From Candidatus Woesearchaeota archaeon (GTDB lineage Archaea; Nanobdellota; Nanobdellia; SCGC-AAA011-G17; GW2011-AR20): a DNA stretch of 18,633 bases. The notes beneath the pieces were generated by a model. It was not told where the DNA came from. It worked only from the letters and a program-made list of their open reading frames with translations, and did not search any database. Position numbers and translations under genes: made by a program. Location of the stretch: positions 1 through 18,633 of the forward strand of contig JAGVZC010000029.1 in assembly GCA_018302885.1 (NCBI GenBank). The letters are read 5' to 3'. Shown here piece after piece: positions 7,070 through 14,315 of this stretch (its first letter is position 1; each line of letters starts with the position of its first letter).

Positions 7070-9139
7070 TTAAAATTTCTTTGTCACCCCAATGCTATGT
7101 ACAGGTTTTCTTCCTTCACCAACACTTGATCCTCCTGTTAAAGCAAATCCTTTACCCAAAGGAATTTTTCCTCCAAGATATGCAAAAGGATTCTGTTTTA
7201 CCTTGCTTTTATGAGAATAGTCATCTACAGGACTATGTAATGTTCCATCAGAATTATATATTCTTTCATTGACAGTTTCTGTATATTTTGAACTATTTAA
7301 TGGAAATTCCATTGCTGCTTCTAAAGCTGTTCCTCTATAAACATCAACACCTAAACCAAATCCAGCTGTATATATTATACCTTCCTCTGTTCCATTCCAT
7401 TTTTGAACAGAATATCTTCCGTTTCTTCCCATAGGATTTCCTGTATGGCTGTCTGAATTTTCTTTATTTACAATTTCTGCACCAAGAGTTACAAATGGAT
7501 AAAGCCTACTGCCATCAAAATAGAATGCCATATCAAAATCAGCGCCGTATCTCTCTTCTGAAAGGTTAGCAGACATTCCACCGGCAATGGTTTCTAATTC
7601 AGGTAATCTAAAACTGGGTTTTTTTCCACAGCTTGTTTCTGTTTTTCCTTTATTTCCGGTTACTGTATCAATTCTTTTAACCAATGCCCTTATTGCTTTT
7701 ATATCCTTATAAAAATCTTTATTTAATCCTTTATATTCATCTTTTTCATAGCTTTCTATGCTTCCTTCTAACTCGGATAATCTTCCATCCCATGAATTTC
7801 TTATATTTCCTAGAATTTCATAGAAAACCGTATCATCTTTTGCAGTGGAATTTAATTCTGAACCTGCTTTTTTGATTCTCTTTTCTAAATATCTCGCGTA
7901 ATCCCTTTCACTTCCAAATGCTTTTTTTCCTTCTATGATTCCTTTATCTAACCCTTCATATTCCTTTTGAGTTATAGAAGAATTTTTGCTTGTAATTGAT
8001 TTAATATTTTGAATTATTTTCTGATATTCTGAAAGGTCCACTCCGCTTGTGTCAATTCCTTGCAACCTAAGCAAATCCTTTTCTCTTTGTATAAAATCTT
8101 CATATTTTCCTTTAAATCCATTTAATGAATCCAATAATGATTTGACTTTAGAGAATGTTGGACCATACAATTCTTTGGCATTTTCTAATCCCCCATCAAA
8201 AAGATTCAGTGTTGCCAATATTATTCTTGTGCTGTCATCTCTTAATGTATTGTTCTTGCCCATTGCAGAATTTATTTCTTCCAAAAGATATTCTAAATTC
8301 TTAACTTTCTCATTTTGTGTTTTCAAACCTCCTAATGCACTAGAAATATTCTTCATTGCATCATATGATGTTTGCTTTCTGTTTAACCCCTCTAAGGAGA
8401 GGTTTAAATCATCCAATCTACGTAATAAAATCTTTGAAGAATCACCAATTTGATCTTTTAATTCAGATAATTCAAAATTCATTTGATCATATCTTAAAGT
8501 ATCTTCTGAAGCTTTTCTTGATAAAGAATCTTTTGCTGCATTATTCTTAGCTACAGCTTCAATTTGTTCTGCTGCTTGATTCCTGTAAGTTTTAATGCTG
8601 TCAAATGCATTTTTGCACATTTTCTCTTCTGCAGCTAATTTTCTATAACTTTCTGCACCTTCTTCAGTTGTTAGGTCACCACTAAAGTTTACTATTTCTT
8701 TATGTAATCTTTTAATCTTATTTGTGATATTTAATGAATCAGCTTTTATTGAATCTGCTCTTGCATATAACATTTTTGCTCTATCTTCCAATCCAGAATT
8801 GATTCCTGTTAATTTATTTATTCTGTCTGAATTTATTTCAAGATTGTTCATCACTGAATCTCGTTTTGATTGTTTTGCTTCAATAGGAGCATTTAATCCA
8901 TCATAAATTGCTTGTAATGAATCAACCTGTACAGTCATTGCTTTTCTATTTTCTTCTAAAGAGTATAAATTTGTGGTTTTTGGAGCAGCGCATCCAATAA
9001 CACCATAAGCCATAAGTGTTAAAACAGCTGATTCAACTGGATTTTTTAATATTGGTTTCATAACATTTTCATTTAAGAAATGAGAAACTAATTTAGCATT
9101 AGTATAAAGAGTTTGAGCTTTTTCAGATATTTTATTCAT
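7070..9139 (-). CDS. Exported coiled-coil protein with lipobox-like cysteine and outer-membrane-barrel-like C terminus
   Basis: A 689-residue protein. The first ~35 residues are amphipathic; a hydrophobic segment (about 38-49) then leads to GVIGC, a lipobox-like sequence with Cys50. Residues ~60-500 are long, charged and heptad-like, rich in Asp-Ser-Leu, and predicted coiled coil. Residues ~519-689 change character. Alternating beta strands at about 532-541, 546-556, 587-601, 604-614, 652-661 and 665-674 end in GVTKKF, with a C-terminal Phe as in bacterial outer-membrane barrels. An archaeon has no classical outer membrane, so the barrel could be a soluble look-alike, a surface pore, or an acquired bacterial gene. 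The next gene downstream in the operon is the secreted multi-Ig protein. Bacteroidetes-like composition is an impression. The coding frame is secure; the function is unknown. Confidence 0.72.
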   Translation of the reverse strand: MNKISEKAQTLYTNAKLVSHFLNENVMKPILKNPVESAVLTLMAYGVIGCAAPKTTNLYSLEENRKAMTVQVDSLQAIYDGLNAPIEAKQSKRDSVMNNLEINSDRINKLTGINSGLEDRAKMLYARADSIKADSLNITNKIKRLHKEIVNFSGDLTTEEGAESYRKLAAEEKMCKNAFDSIKTYRNQAAEQIEAVAKNNAAKDSLSRKASEDTLRYDQMNFELSELKDQIGDSSKILLRRLDDLNLSLEGLNRKQTSYDAMKNISSALGGLKTQNEKVKNLEYLLEEINSAMGKNNTLRDDSTRIILATLNLFDGGLENAKELYGPTFSKVKSLLDSLNGFKGKYEDFIQREKDLLRLQGIDTSGVDLSEYQKIIQNIKSITSKNSSITQKEYEGLDKGIIEGKKAFGSERDYARYLEKRIKKAGSELNSTAKDDTVFYEILGNIRNSWDGRLSELEGSIESYEKDEYKGLNKDFYKDIKAIRALVKRIDTVTGNKGKTETSCGKKPSFRLPELETIAGGMSANLSEERYGADFDMAFYFDGSRLYPFVTLGAEIVNKENSDSHTGNPMGRNGRYSVQKWNGTEEGIIYTAGFGLGVDVYRGTALEAAMEFPLNSSKYTETVNERIYNSDGTLHSPVDDYSHKSKVKQNPFAYLGGKIPLGKGFALTGGSSVGEGRKPVHSIGVTKKF

Positions 9140-9193
9140 AATATAACCCCCCGATTATGATTGTAAATTTCAGAGAAGTTACTTCTTTATAAA
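9140..9193 (-). promoter_or_regulatory. Promoter and G-run leader of the coiled-coil/multi-Ig operon
   Basis: A TATA box (TTTATAAA, 9186-9193) predicts transcription start near 9163 and a leader of about 24 bases with GGGGGGTTATATT before the ATG (G-run 9147-9152). A 13-base inverted repeat, AGAAGT-T-ACTTCT (9174-9186), overlaps the edge of the TATA box and could be a repressor or activator site. Confidence 0.5.
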
Positions 9194-9208
9194 GGTTTCT
9201 GTAATGCA

Positions 9209-9224
9209 ACCATTTTAGAATGGT
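9209..9224 (-). other. Short hairpin just after tRNA-Trp
   Basis: ACCATT-TTAG-AATGGT is a perfect 6-base-pair inverted repeat beginning four bases past the tRNA 3' end. It lies between the tRNA and the TATA box of the next minus-strand operon. It could aid tRNA 3'-end formation or termination, or be chance in AT-rich DNA. Confidence 0.3.
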
Positions 9225-9227
9225 AAA

Positions 9228-9339
9228 TGGGGGCACTAGGATTTGAACCCAGATCAACCGGTTTCTTCTAAATCTCTTGTGAACTTTTCCAAAAAGTTCA
9301 ACTGGAGCCGATTACTCTACCAAGTTGAGCTATACCCCC
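9228..9339 (-). tRNA. tRNA-Trp (anticodon CCA) with a 39-base intron
   Basis: On the minus strand a cloverleaf folds with acceptor GGGGGTA/TGCCCCC, discriminator A, D arm GCTC/GAGT, anticodon stem ATCGG/CCGGT and T arm CTGGG-TTCAAAT-CCTAG. The 3' CA is not encoded. Removing 39 bases after position 37 (approximately 9263-9301) leaves a 73-base tRNA whose anticodon loop is CTCCAGA, giving anticodon CCA. G1-C72 and A73 fit archaeal/eukaryal tRNA-Trp. The intron holds a perfect 9-base-pair hairpin (TGAACTTTT, loop TGG). A canonical bulge-helix-bulge splice motif is not obvious, so the exact ends are uncertain by one or two bases; alternative cuts still give CCA. Archaeal tRNA-Trp often has an intron, and RtcB encoded at 12908 would join the exons. 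It follows the PIN gene by 23 bases. Confidence 0.85.
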
Positions 9340-9362
9340 GCAGATTTAAAATAAGAATTCAA

Positions 9363-10049
9363 TTATTTAACTTTTTCTATTTTGATAACTTCTTCAATTT
9401 CCTCAGTTGATATGGCGCACCCCCTTAATCTCAATCCCCAAAGAATTCCATCAAGTATTTCTCTTTTGTTTGAATATTTATTTTCATATTCATTGAATAA
9501 TCCCTTTTCGAATGCAATTGTCATCAGCTCTGCACTTCTTACTATTGTAATGTCTTTTATTTCCGACTTGAATAATCTTATGTTTTGGTTATTTATTGTT
9601 ATCTTAGTGTCTAATTTTCTCTCCAATAAAATAGCTAGTTTTCTGTAATCTTCAACCATTAATCTTATGTTCCTTTCATCAACAATGTAAACTCCCTGCA
9701 ATAATTGCGTCAATACCAGTGCTTCAACTTCAGCCTTGTCAAGTATTTTTATTGGTTTGTTACCTGCCAAAAAGATATTGTTGCATAGATTAAGCAGGTT
9801 CATTGTTTTATTTTCAATGTTGATATTCCTGTAAATCTTGAAAATGTTATTTTGTATGAGGTTTGATATCATGATGGCTTCAAGTTTGTATTTTCTTGAT
9901 TTTATCGGATTATCAAGAATTTCCATCTTGACAGCATCTGAAATTAGAAAATCCCCCTTGAATTTCTTTTTTAATTGTTCTAAAACATCCAATAGATTAT
10001 TTGTTGCTATGGATATTATTGCAGATGTGTCAAATATTAAATCATTCAT
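9363..10049 (-). CDS. PIN-domain protein, probable ribonuclease (toxin-like)
   Basis: A 228-residue protein with the PIN acidic residues in place: D7 in LIFDTSA, E43 in KMEILD, D104/E107 in DKAEVEAL and D124 in YIVDERN. The C-terminal ~80 residues (about 145-228) are an extra helical part beyond the usual ~130-residue PIN toxin. PIN proteins are metal-dependent endoribonucleases that act in toxin-antitoxin pairs, rRNA processing and decay. Its ATG overlaps the end of the upstream helix-turn-helix gene by 8 bases (10042-10049), so the two are translationally coupled, as in VapBC-type pairs. The extended length and stable-looking gene order leave room for a housekeeping RNA-processing role. Confidence 0.75.
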   Translation of the reverse strand: MNDLIFDTSAIISIATNNLLDVLEQLKKKFKGDFLISDAVKMEILDNPIKSRKYKLEAIMISNLIQNNIFKIYRNINIENKTMNLLNLCNNIFLAGNKPIKILDKAEVEALVLTQLLQGVYIVDERNIRLMVEDYRKLAILLERKLDTKITINNQNIRLFKSEIKDITIVRSAELMTIAFEKGLFNEYENKYSNKREILDGILWGLRLRGCAISTEEIEEVIKIEKVK

Positions 10050-10611
10050 TGAATAATCTCCTCAAGCTTTTTATTCTTTTTTCCTCAGTTAATGTAAACC
10101 CCTCTTTTACCTCGGCTATTCCTGTCTTGCTTACATATTCTGTAAGCTCCCACTTGTCTATTCCCAATAATTCTGCAGTTCTTCCCAAGGATAAACCGTG
10201 TTCATACAATCTTGAACCTCTTGCTATTTGTGCATCATGAATAACATCTTTTATGTAGCTCTTTAATTTATTATCAAGCTTATCTATCACATCAAGTATG
10301 TTTTTCATATTTTTCTCGAAATTTGTTACATCGCTGTTTTCCAGTGCAAATAAAGCGCCCCTCAATGAATTTCTTATTGTTTCATTCAATAATTTCCATC
10401 CAGAATATTTCCTGTAGTCGGTTCTTTCATATATTTTGGAAAGAGAATATAACATAACAGCCATGGTGATTACATCCTCGTCCTGATCAAGGGATGATGA
10501 GTTTATTATTCTGTTTGATAAATCCCTTAATTTCTTGACATCATCTTTTGCAATGGCTTCAATGGAACCTTTTAATGTTTCAAGAATCTCTTTTTTTACG
10601 CCTTCATCCAT
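10042..10611 (-). CDS. Helix-turn-helix protein paired with the PIN nuclease, candidate antitoxin/regulator
   Basis: A 189-residue, almost wholly helical protein. Residues ~1-130 form a helical bundle. A helix-turn-helix at about 138-162 reads HGLSLGRTAELLGIDKWEL, the pattern of small archaeal antitoxins of the UPF0175-like type, and is followed by a charged tail. The gene precedes and overlaps the PIN gene by 8 bases. In VapBC-like modules the DNA-binding partner binds the PIN protein and represses their shared promoter. The N-terminal bundle is larger than in a simple antitoxin, so a regulatory or chaperone role is also possible. ATG at 10611 is chosen because a TATA box lies about 25 bases upstream (leaderless). 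Confidence 0.65.
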   Translation of the reverse strand: MDEGVKKEILETLKGSIEAIAKDDVKKLRDLSNRIINSSSLDQDEDVITMAVMLYSLSKIYERTDYRKYSGWKLLNETIRNSLRGALFALENSDVTNFEKNMKNILDVIDKLDNKLKSYIKDVIHDAQIARGSRLYEHGLSLGRTAELLGIDKWELTEYVSKTGIAEVKEGFTLTEEKRIKSLRRLFNE

Positions 10612-10626
10612 ATTTTTAAGGTAATG

Positions 10627-10640
10627 TTTATATATTTAAA
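10627..10640 (-). promoter_or_regulatory. TATA box of the HTH-PIN pair
   Basis: The minus strand reads TTTAAATATATAAA about 25 bases before the ATG at 10611, the distance expected for a leaderless archaeal transcript. It lies in the 31-base gap after the second PIN gene, so the pair can be transcribed independently of that gene. Confidence 0.5.
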
Positions 10641-10642
10641 TT

Positions 10643-11536
10643 TTATGTGATTAGTTCACATTCTAAATTTTTCTTTTTTACATAATTCATTGCCCATTGG
10701 ATATTTTCTCTCTTATCACCGGAATTTGAAAGATAAAATTTCATTCCCTTGAATCTTGTATTACCAATCAGCATATACCTTTCAAGGTCTATATTGAATG
10801 AGTAAACTGAAATTCCAGATAAAGCTATCTTATTATACATCTTAGAATCTATACCAGGATAGGTAAAATAGATGGATTTTATCATACTTACTCTATCAAA
10901 AATTCCTCTATCATTTGAGATTATTGCAACAGGTTCTTTCCCATTATTTAATAATGTCAGAGCACCAGCAACCAACCCATCATCTGGGCATGTTTTCTCC
11001 TTCTTTACAAATAAATTATAACCCAAATTCACAAGGTCTTTAAAATTTCTATAAGTCTTATTTCCTACAAATTGAAATTTGTTGTTCATTTCTCTGTTTT
11101 TCAATGTCTCCACTATTCTTTTTGAGTGTTTACAAAGATTTTTGAAGGAAACGAATGCGTTATTGTTAATATCGTTGCTAATAAAATTCTTATTTGAATT
11201 TTCTATTATAAATTTTTTCCTGTTTCTGCAAAGATCTTTGAATCTAGACATTTCATCTATTACTTCCGGAACTGAAACTACCCATTCAAAAGATTCCACA
11301 TAGTCTCCTATCTTACTGAGAAACTTCTCCATTATTTTTAACTTCTCACAATTAGATTCATCCAAATAGGTGATATTTTTCTTTAATGATTCTTTTATTA
11401 TATCTCCTGTTTTTAGTAATGACGGACCACTTAAAATATTTGTATCCAGCAAAACATTTTCTTCTATAAATAATATTGAGCCTAGTATCCTTGAGTTAAG
11501 TTCAATTACCTTCTCTAAATTATTTTTACTATTCAT
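10643..11536 (-). CDS. Second, divergent PIN-like nuclease
   Basis: A 297-residue protein with a recognisable but stretched PIN pattern: D31 in VLLDTNIL, E91/E95 in VPEVIDEM, D185/D186 in CPDDGLVAGAL and D209 in AIISNDRGIFD. A long insert at about 100-180, rich in Asn and Lys, separates the second and third acidic clusters, and about 75 residues follow the core. The spacing and the CPDD/SNDRGI motifs resemble PIN-family RNA nucleases, so metal-dependent RNA cleavage is the likely activity; the target is unknown. It is divergent from archaease and probably shares one TATA box with it. The stop lies 31 bases before the HTH-PIN pair on the same strand, so a loose operon of three is possible. Confidence 0.65.
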   Translation of the reverse strand: MNSKNNLEKVIELNSRILGSILFIEENVLLDTNILSGPSLLKTGDIIKESLKKNITYLDESNCEKLKIMEKFLSKIGDYVESFEWVVSVPEVIDEMSRFKDLCRNRKKFIIENSNKNFISNDINNNAFVSFKNLCKHSKRIVETLKNREMNNKFQFVGNKTYRNFKDLVNLGYNLFVKKEKTCPDDGLVAGALTLLNNGKEPVAIISNDRGIFDRVSMIKSIYFTYPGIDSKMYNKIALSGISVYSFNIDLERYMLIGNTRFKGMKFYLSNSGDKRENIQWAMNYVKKKNLECELIT

Positions 11537-11557
11537 AAGTGGATTCTTGTAATAATA

Positions 11558-11567
11558 ATTTATAAAT
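11558..11567. promoter_or_regulatory. Palindromic TATA box shared by archaease and the PIN-like gene
   Basis: ATTTATAAAT is its own reverse complement. Its centre is 27-28 bases from the archaease ATG (11590) and 26-27 bases from the PIN-like ATG (11536) on the other strand. Both distances fit leaderless transcription, and I see no separate TATA box for the PIN-like gene. Confidence 0.5.
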
Positions 11568-11589
11568 ATTACTAATTACTTATAAATTT

Positions 11590-11994
11590 ATGAGATATGA
11601 ATATCTGGAGCATACTGCAGACATTAAGTTTCAGGCTTTCGGAAAGACAATGAAAGAGGCTTTTTCAAATTCTGCCTATGCCATGATGAATGTTATTTTT
11701 GAAGAAAAAGTCAGGGAAAAAATTATCAAGAAAATCAAAATAAATGGAATTGATGAAAAATCTTTATTATACAATTTTTTAGAAGAAATATTATTTTTGC
11801 TTAATACTGAATTTTTTCTGTTGTCAAGAATAAAGAAAATTGAAATTAAAAGTAAAGAATTGACTGCTGAGCTAACTGGTGATAATTCAAAGGAATATAA
11901 ATTAGGACTGGATATCAAGGCAGTAACTTACAATGACATGTTCATAAAAAAAGAAAAGGATAAATTTACAATTCAGGTGGTTATTGATATTTAA
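11590..11994 (+). CDS. Archaease, activator of the RtcB RNA ligase
   Basis: A 134-residue protein of normal archaease length. It has the N-terminal signature YLEHTADIKFQAFG (about 5-18), the helix EAFSNSAYAMMNVIF, and the conserved C-terminal half with DIKAVTYNDM (about 108-117) ending in VVIDI. In studied archaeases, the Asp of HTAD and acidic residues near the C terminus bind a metal. The protein speeds RtcB guanylylation and lets it turn over many times. The ATG is leaderless, 27 bases after a palindromic TATA box. rtcB itself lies 0.9 kb downstream on the same strand, separated by one opposing gene, so the two are linked but not in one transcript. The last four bases overlap the convergent secreted-protein gene. 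Confidence 0.93.
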   Translation: MRYEYLEHTADIKFQAFGKTMKEAFSNSAYAMMNVIFEEKVREKIIKKIKINGIDEKSLLYNFLEEILFLLNTEFFLLSRIKKIEIKSKELTAELTGDNSKEYKLGLDIKAVTYNDMFIKKEKDKFTIQVVIDI

Positions 11995-12803
11995 TTTTGA
12001 TTGGTGTATTTTTTAGATACATATCCTAAAAATTCTTCTGCTCTTTTTTCTGGAAAACGATTATCAATAAGATGGACTTTTCCGTCTAATTTACTTGGAT
12101 CCTTAAGATACTCCCATTTTTCAACTGTTGCAACAAATTCATTGGTTTCTAAACAGAATACATGAACCATCTTATAGCTGTCTGGCGTTGGATTATCTAT
12201 TGTTGGAAGTTCTACATACAGGAAAGTGTATTCCTTATTCGGATTATATTTTGGAATTGCTTTTTTTCCTGTGCTGTCAGTTCTGACATTTCCATTTTTA
12301 TCGTACAGCAAATACCTTCCATCAGCACCCCTATTGATTGAAAGAAGAAGTTTATGTTTTTCAACGGCAAGCCTTACTTTATCATAATCTGTTACTAAAG
12401 AATCAATACCTTCCTTTTCTAATAATCTTTCTTCCAGTATCTCCAGATTTGATTTTAATTTTTCTTTTCTTCTGTTATCAGGCGCCTTTTCTTTTTCATC
12501 TTTTTTATAATTTCTGTAAAACTTCAAGTCTCCTTCTTCAATATATTCTTCAATTGAAAGATCCATGCCAGTAAGGATTTCAATTTTTTTTCCTATATCT
12601 TTATATTTGATTTCATTTGGATTTTCTGATTCCTGTTCAGGTTTATTCCATCCGAAAAATAATGATTTTTCAAGATTATTCTCAACATGCGGGACATTCC
12701 CAACTTCAACTTTTCTTTCCTGAGAAAAAGCAGGTATAAAATTAGATAAATTATAAATTACAGTAAAGGGTAATACTATATTTCTAACTAAATCATTCAT
12801 CAT
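11991..12803 (-). CDS. Secreted protein of unknown function between archaease and rtcB
   Basis: A 270-residue protein with an N-terminal hydrophobic segment (about 9-25) ending PAFSQE, which resembles a signal peptide cleaved before Gln or Glu. A lysine/glutamate-rich helical middle (about 90-150) follows. A folded C-terminal domain (about 155-270) contains GRYLLYDKNGNV, TFLYVELPTI, FCLETNEFVATVEKW and KVHLIDNRFPEKRAEEFLGY. I recognise no family. The TATA box at 12827-12836 fits a leaderless start at 12803; a second ATG lies at 12800. It runs opposite to archaease and rtcB and overlaps the archaease end by four bases, so its position is probably accidental. It resembles the coiled-coil protein and the gene at the right edge in having a bacterial-looking signal. 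Confidence 0.6.
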   Translation of the reverse strand: MMNDLVRNIVLPFTVIYNLSNFIPAFSQERKVEVGNVPHVENNLEKSLFFGWNKPEQESENPNEIKYKDIGKKIEILTGMDLSIEEYIEEGDLKFYRNYKKDEKEKAPDNRRKEKLKSNLEILEERLLEKEGIDSLVTDYDKVRLAVEKHKLLLSINRGADGRYLLYDKNGNVRTDSTGKKAIPKYNPNKEYTFLYVELPTIDNPTPDSYKMVHVFCLETNEFVATVEKWEYLKDPSKLDGKVHLIDNRFPEKRAEEFLGYVSKKYTNQN

Positions 12804-12826
12804 TTTATTTATTGTGAAAATTAATC

Positions 12827-12836
12827 ATTTATAAAT
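12827..12836 (-). promoter_or_regulatory. TATA box of the 270-residue secreted gene
   Basis: ATTTATAAAT is centred about 28 bases before the ATG at 12803 on the minus strand, fitting a leaderless mRNA. It faces away from the rtcB promoter in the 104-base divergent gap. Confidence 0.5.
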
Positions 12837-12871
12837 CTTTACTTATTAGTAACATCTGGTATTAGGAAAAC

Positions 12872-12886
12872 TTAAATAATATAAAC
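12872..12886 (+). promoter_or_regulatory. TATA-like element of rtcB
   Basis: TTAAATAATATAAAC is centred about 28 bases before the rtcB ATG at 12908. With no Shine-Dalgarno sequence in the intervening AT-rich bases, rtcB is probably translated from a leaderless mRNA. Confidence 0.45.
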
Positions 12887-12907
12887 TTAATTTTATTAAA
12901 TTCTAAA

Positions 12908-14314
12908 ATGGCAGATATAAAAAAAATAAAGGAGAATGTATGGGAAATTCCAAAAGAAGGGAATATGAATGTTCCTGGAAGAGTTTACGCTTCTGATAAA
13001 TTAATTGAAAGCATCAAAGGGGACAAGACTTTGGAGCAGGTAAAAAATGTTGCATGCTTGCCCGGAATAAAAAAATATTCTTTAGCAATGCCAGATGCAC
13101 ATCAGGGATACGGTTTTTCAATCGGAGGTGTAGCAGCATTTGACTTGGAGAATGGAATAATTTCTCCGGGTGGTGTTGGATATGATATAAATTGCGGCGT
13201 TCGTGTTCTAACCACAAATATCAAAATAAAGGATTTTCTCAAAAAAAGAACTGAGATACTTGACAGATTATACAGGAATATTCCTTCAGGCGTTGGCAAG
13301 GGAGCAAAAATAAGCATAGACAAAAAGCAATTGAGAGAAGTCTGTGAAAAGGGAATTGACTGGTGCATTGAAAAAGGATATGCAAATTCAGAGGACAAGG
13401 ATAGGACTGAAGAATATGGAAGAATGCAGGATGCTGATTTCAAATTTGTAAGTGATAGGGCAATAAAAAGAGGAATGCCTCAGCTTGGAAGCCTTGGTGC
13501 AGGAAATCATTTCCTTGAAGTCCAGAAAGTTGAAAAAATATTTGATGAGAAGACTGCAAAGGCATTCGGAGTCAATAAGGATAATATTTTGGTAATGATA
13601 CATTGTGGTTCAAGGGGATTTGGACATCAGATTGCTTCTGACTACATAAAACTAATGGAGGAAAAATATGGTTTTGAAGATCTGCCTGACAGGGAATTGA
13701 TTTGTGCTCCATTCAAGTCTGAACTTGGACAGCATTATTACAAGGCAATGTGCTGTGCTGTTAATTATGCATTCTGCAACAGACAGATGATAATGCACTG
13801 GACAAGGGAGACATTCAAGGAATTCTTTCCAGATTCTGAACTGAAATTAATTTATGATGTTTGTCATAACATAGCAAAAGTTGAGGAGCATGACGGGGAA
13901 AAAGTCTGCGTTCATAGAAAAGGCGCAACAAGATCATTTGGTCCTGGAAGAAAAGAAATCCCAAAAATTTATCAAAAGACAGGTCAGCCAGTTCTGATTC
14001 CTGGAAGTATGGGGACATTCTCCTATATCTTGGTTGGAACAGATAAAGCAGAGGAAGTTTCATTTGGTAGTACAGCTCATGGTGCAGGAAGAGTAATGTC
14101 AAGACATAGCGCATTGAATAAATTCAGGGAAGAGGAAATTAAGAAAGAGCTTGAAAATCAGGACATAGAGGTCAAGGCAGGAGGATGGAAATCAATTGTA
14201 GAGGAAGCCCCAGAAGTCTACAAGGATGTCAATGAAGTTGTTAAAGTAAGTCATGAATTGGGAATTGGTAATTTGGTTGTCAAATTAAAACCTCTTGCTG
14301 TTATGAAAGGATAA
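12908..14314 (+). CDS. rtcB: tRNA-splicing ligase RtcB
   Basis: A 468-residue, intein-free RtcB. It joins 2',3'-cyclic phosphate and 5'-OH RNA ends, the last step of archaeal tRNA splicing, using GTP and Mn2+. Signatures in order: GGVGYDINCGVR (D93, C96), SLGAGNHFLEVQ (N200, H201), HCGSRGFGHQ (H232), DVCHNIAK (H320), HRKGATRSFGPG (H336), PGSMGTFSYILVG, and STAHGAGRVMSR with H391 as the histidine that becomes guanylylated. By alignment in the head with the Pyrococcus enzyme, the metal ligands D93, C96, H201, H232 and H320 are all present, so it looks fully active. The next gene begins one base after its stop. Archaease, its activator, is encoded 0.9 kb upstream. Confidence 0.97.
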   Translation: MADIKKIKENVWEIPKEGNMNVPGRVYASDKLIESIKGDKTLEQVKNVACLPGIKKYSLAMPDAHQGYGFSIGGVAAFDLENGIISPGGVGYDINCGVRVLTTNIKIKDFLKKRTEILDRLYRNIPSGVGKGAKISIDKKQLREVCEKGIDWCIEKGYANSEDKDRTEEYGRMQDADFKFVSDRAIKRGMPQLGSLGAGNHFLEVQKVEKIFDEKTAKAFGVNKDNILVMIHCGSRGFGHQIASDYIKLMEEKYGFEDLPDRELICAPFKSELGQHYYKAMCCAVNYAFCNRQMIMHWTRETFKEFFPDSELKLIYDVCHNIAKVEEHDGEKVCVHRKGATRSFGPGRKEIPKIYQKTGQPVLIPGSMGTFSYILVGTDKAEEVSFGSTAHGAGRVMSRHSALNKFREEEIKKELENQDIEVKAGGWKSIVEEAPEVYKDVNEVVKVSHELGIGNLVVKLKPLAVMKG

Positions 14315-14315
14315 T

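Noticed and set aside
9263..9301. C/D box guide RNA in the tRNA-Trp intron
   Set aside because: No RUGAUGA-like C box or CUGA D box is present, and 39 bases is too short for the known guide introns.
9228..9339. tRNA-Phe or tRNA-Ser reading of the same cloverleaf
   Set aside because: GAA near the 3' end of the intron is preceded by A rather than T at position 33, and there is no long variable arm for Ser; CCA fits the loop.
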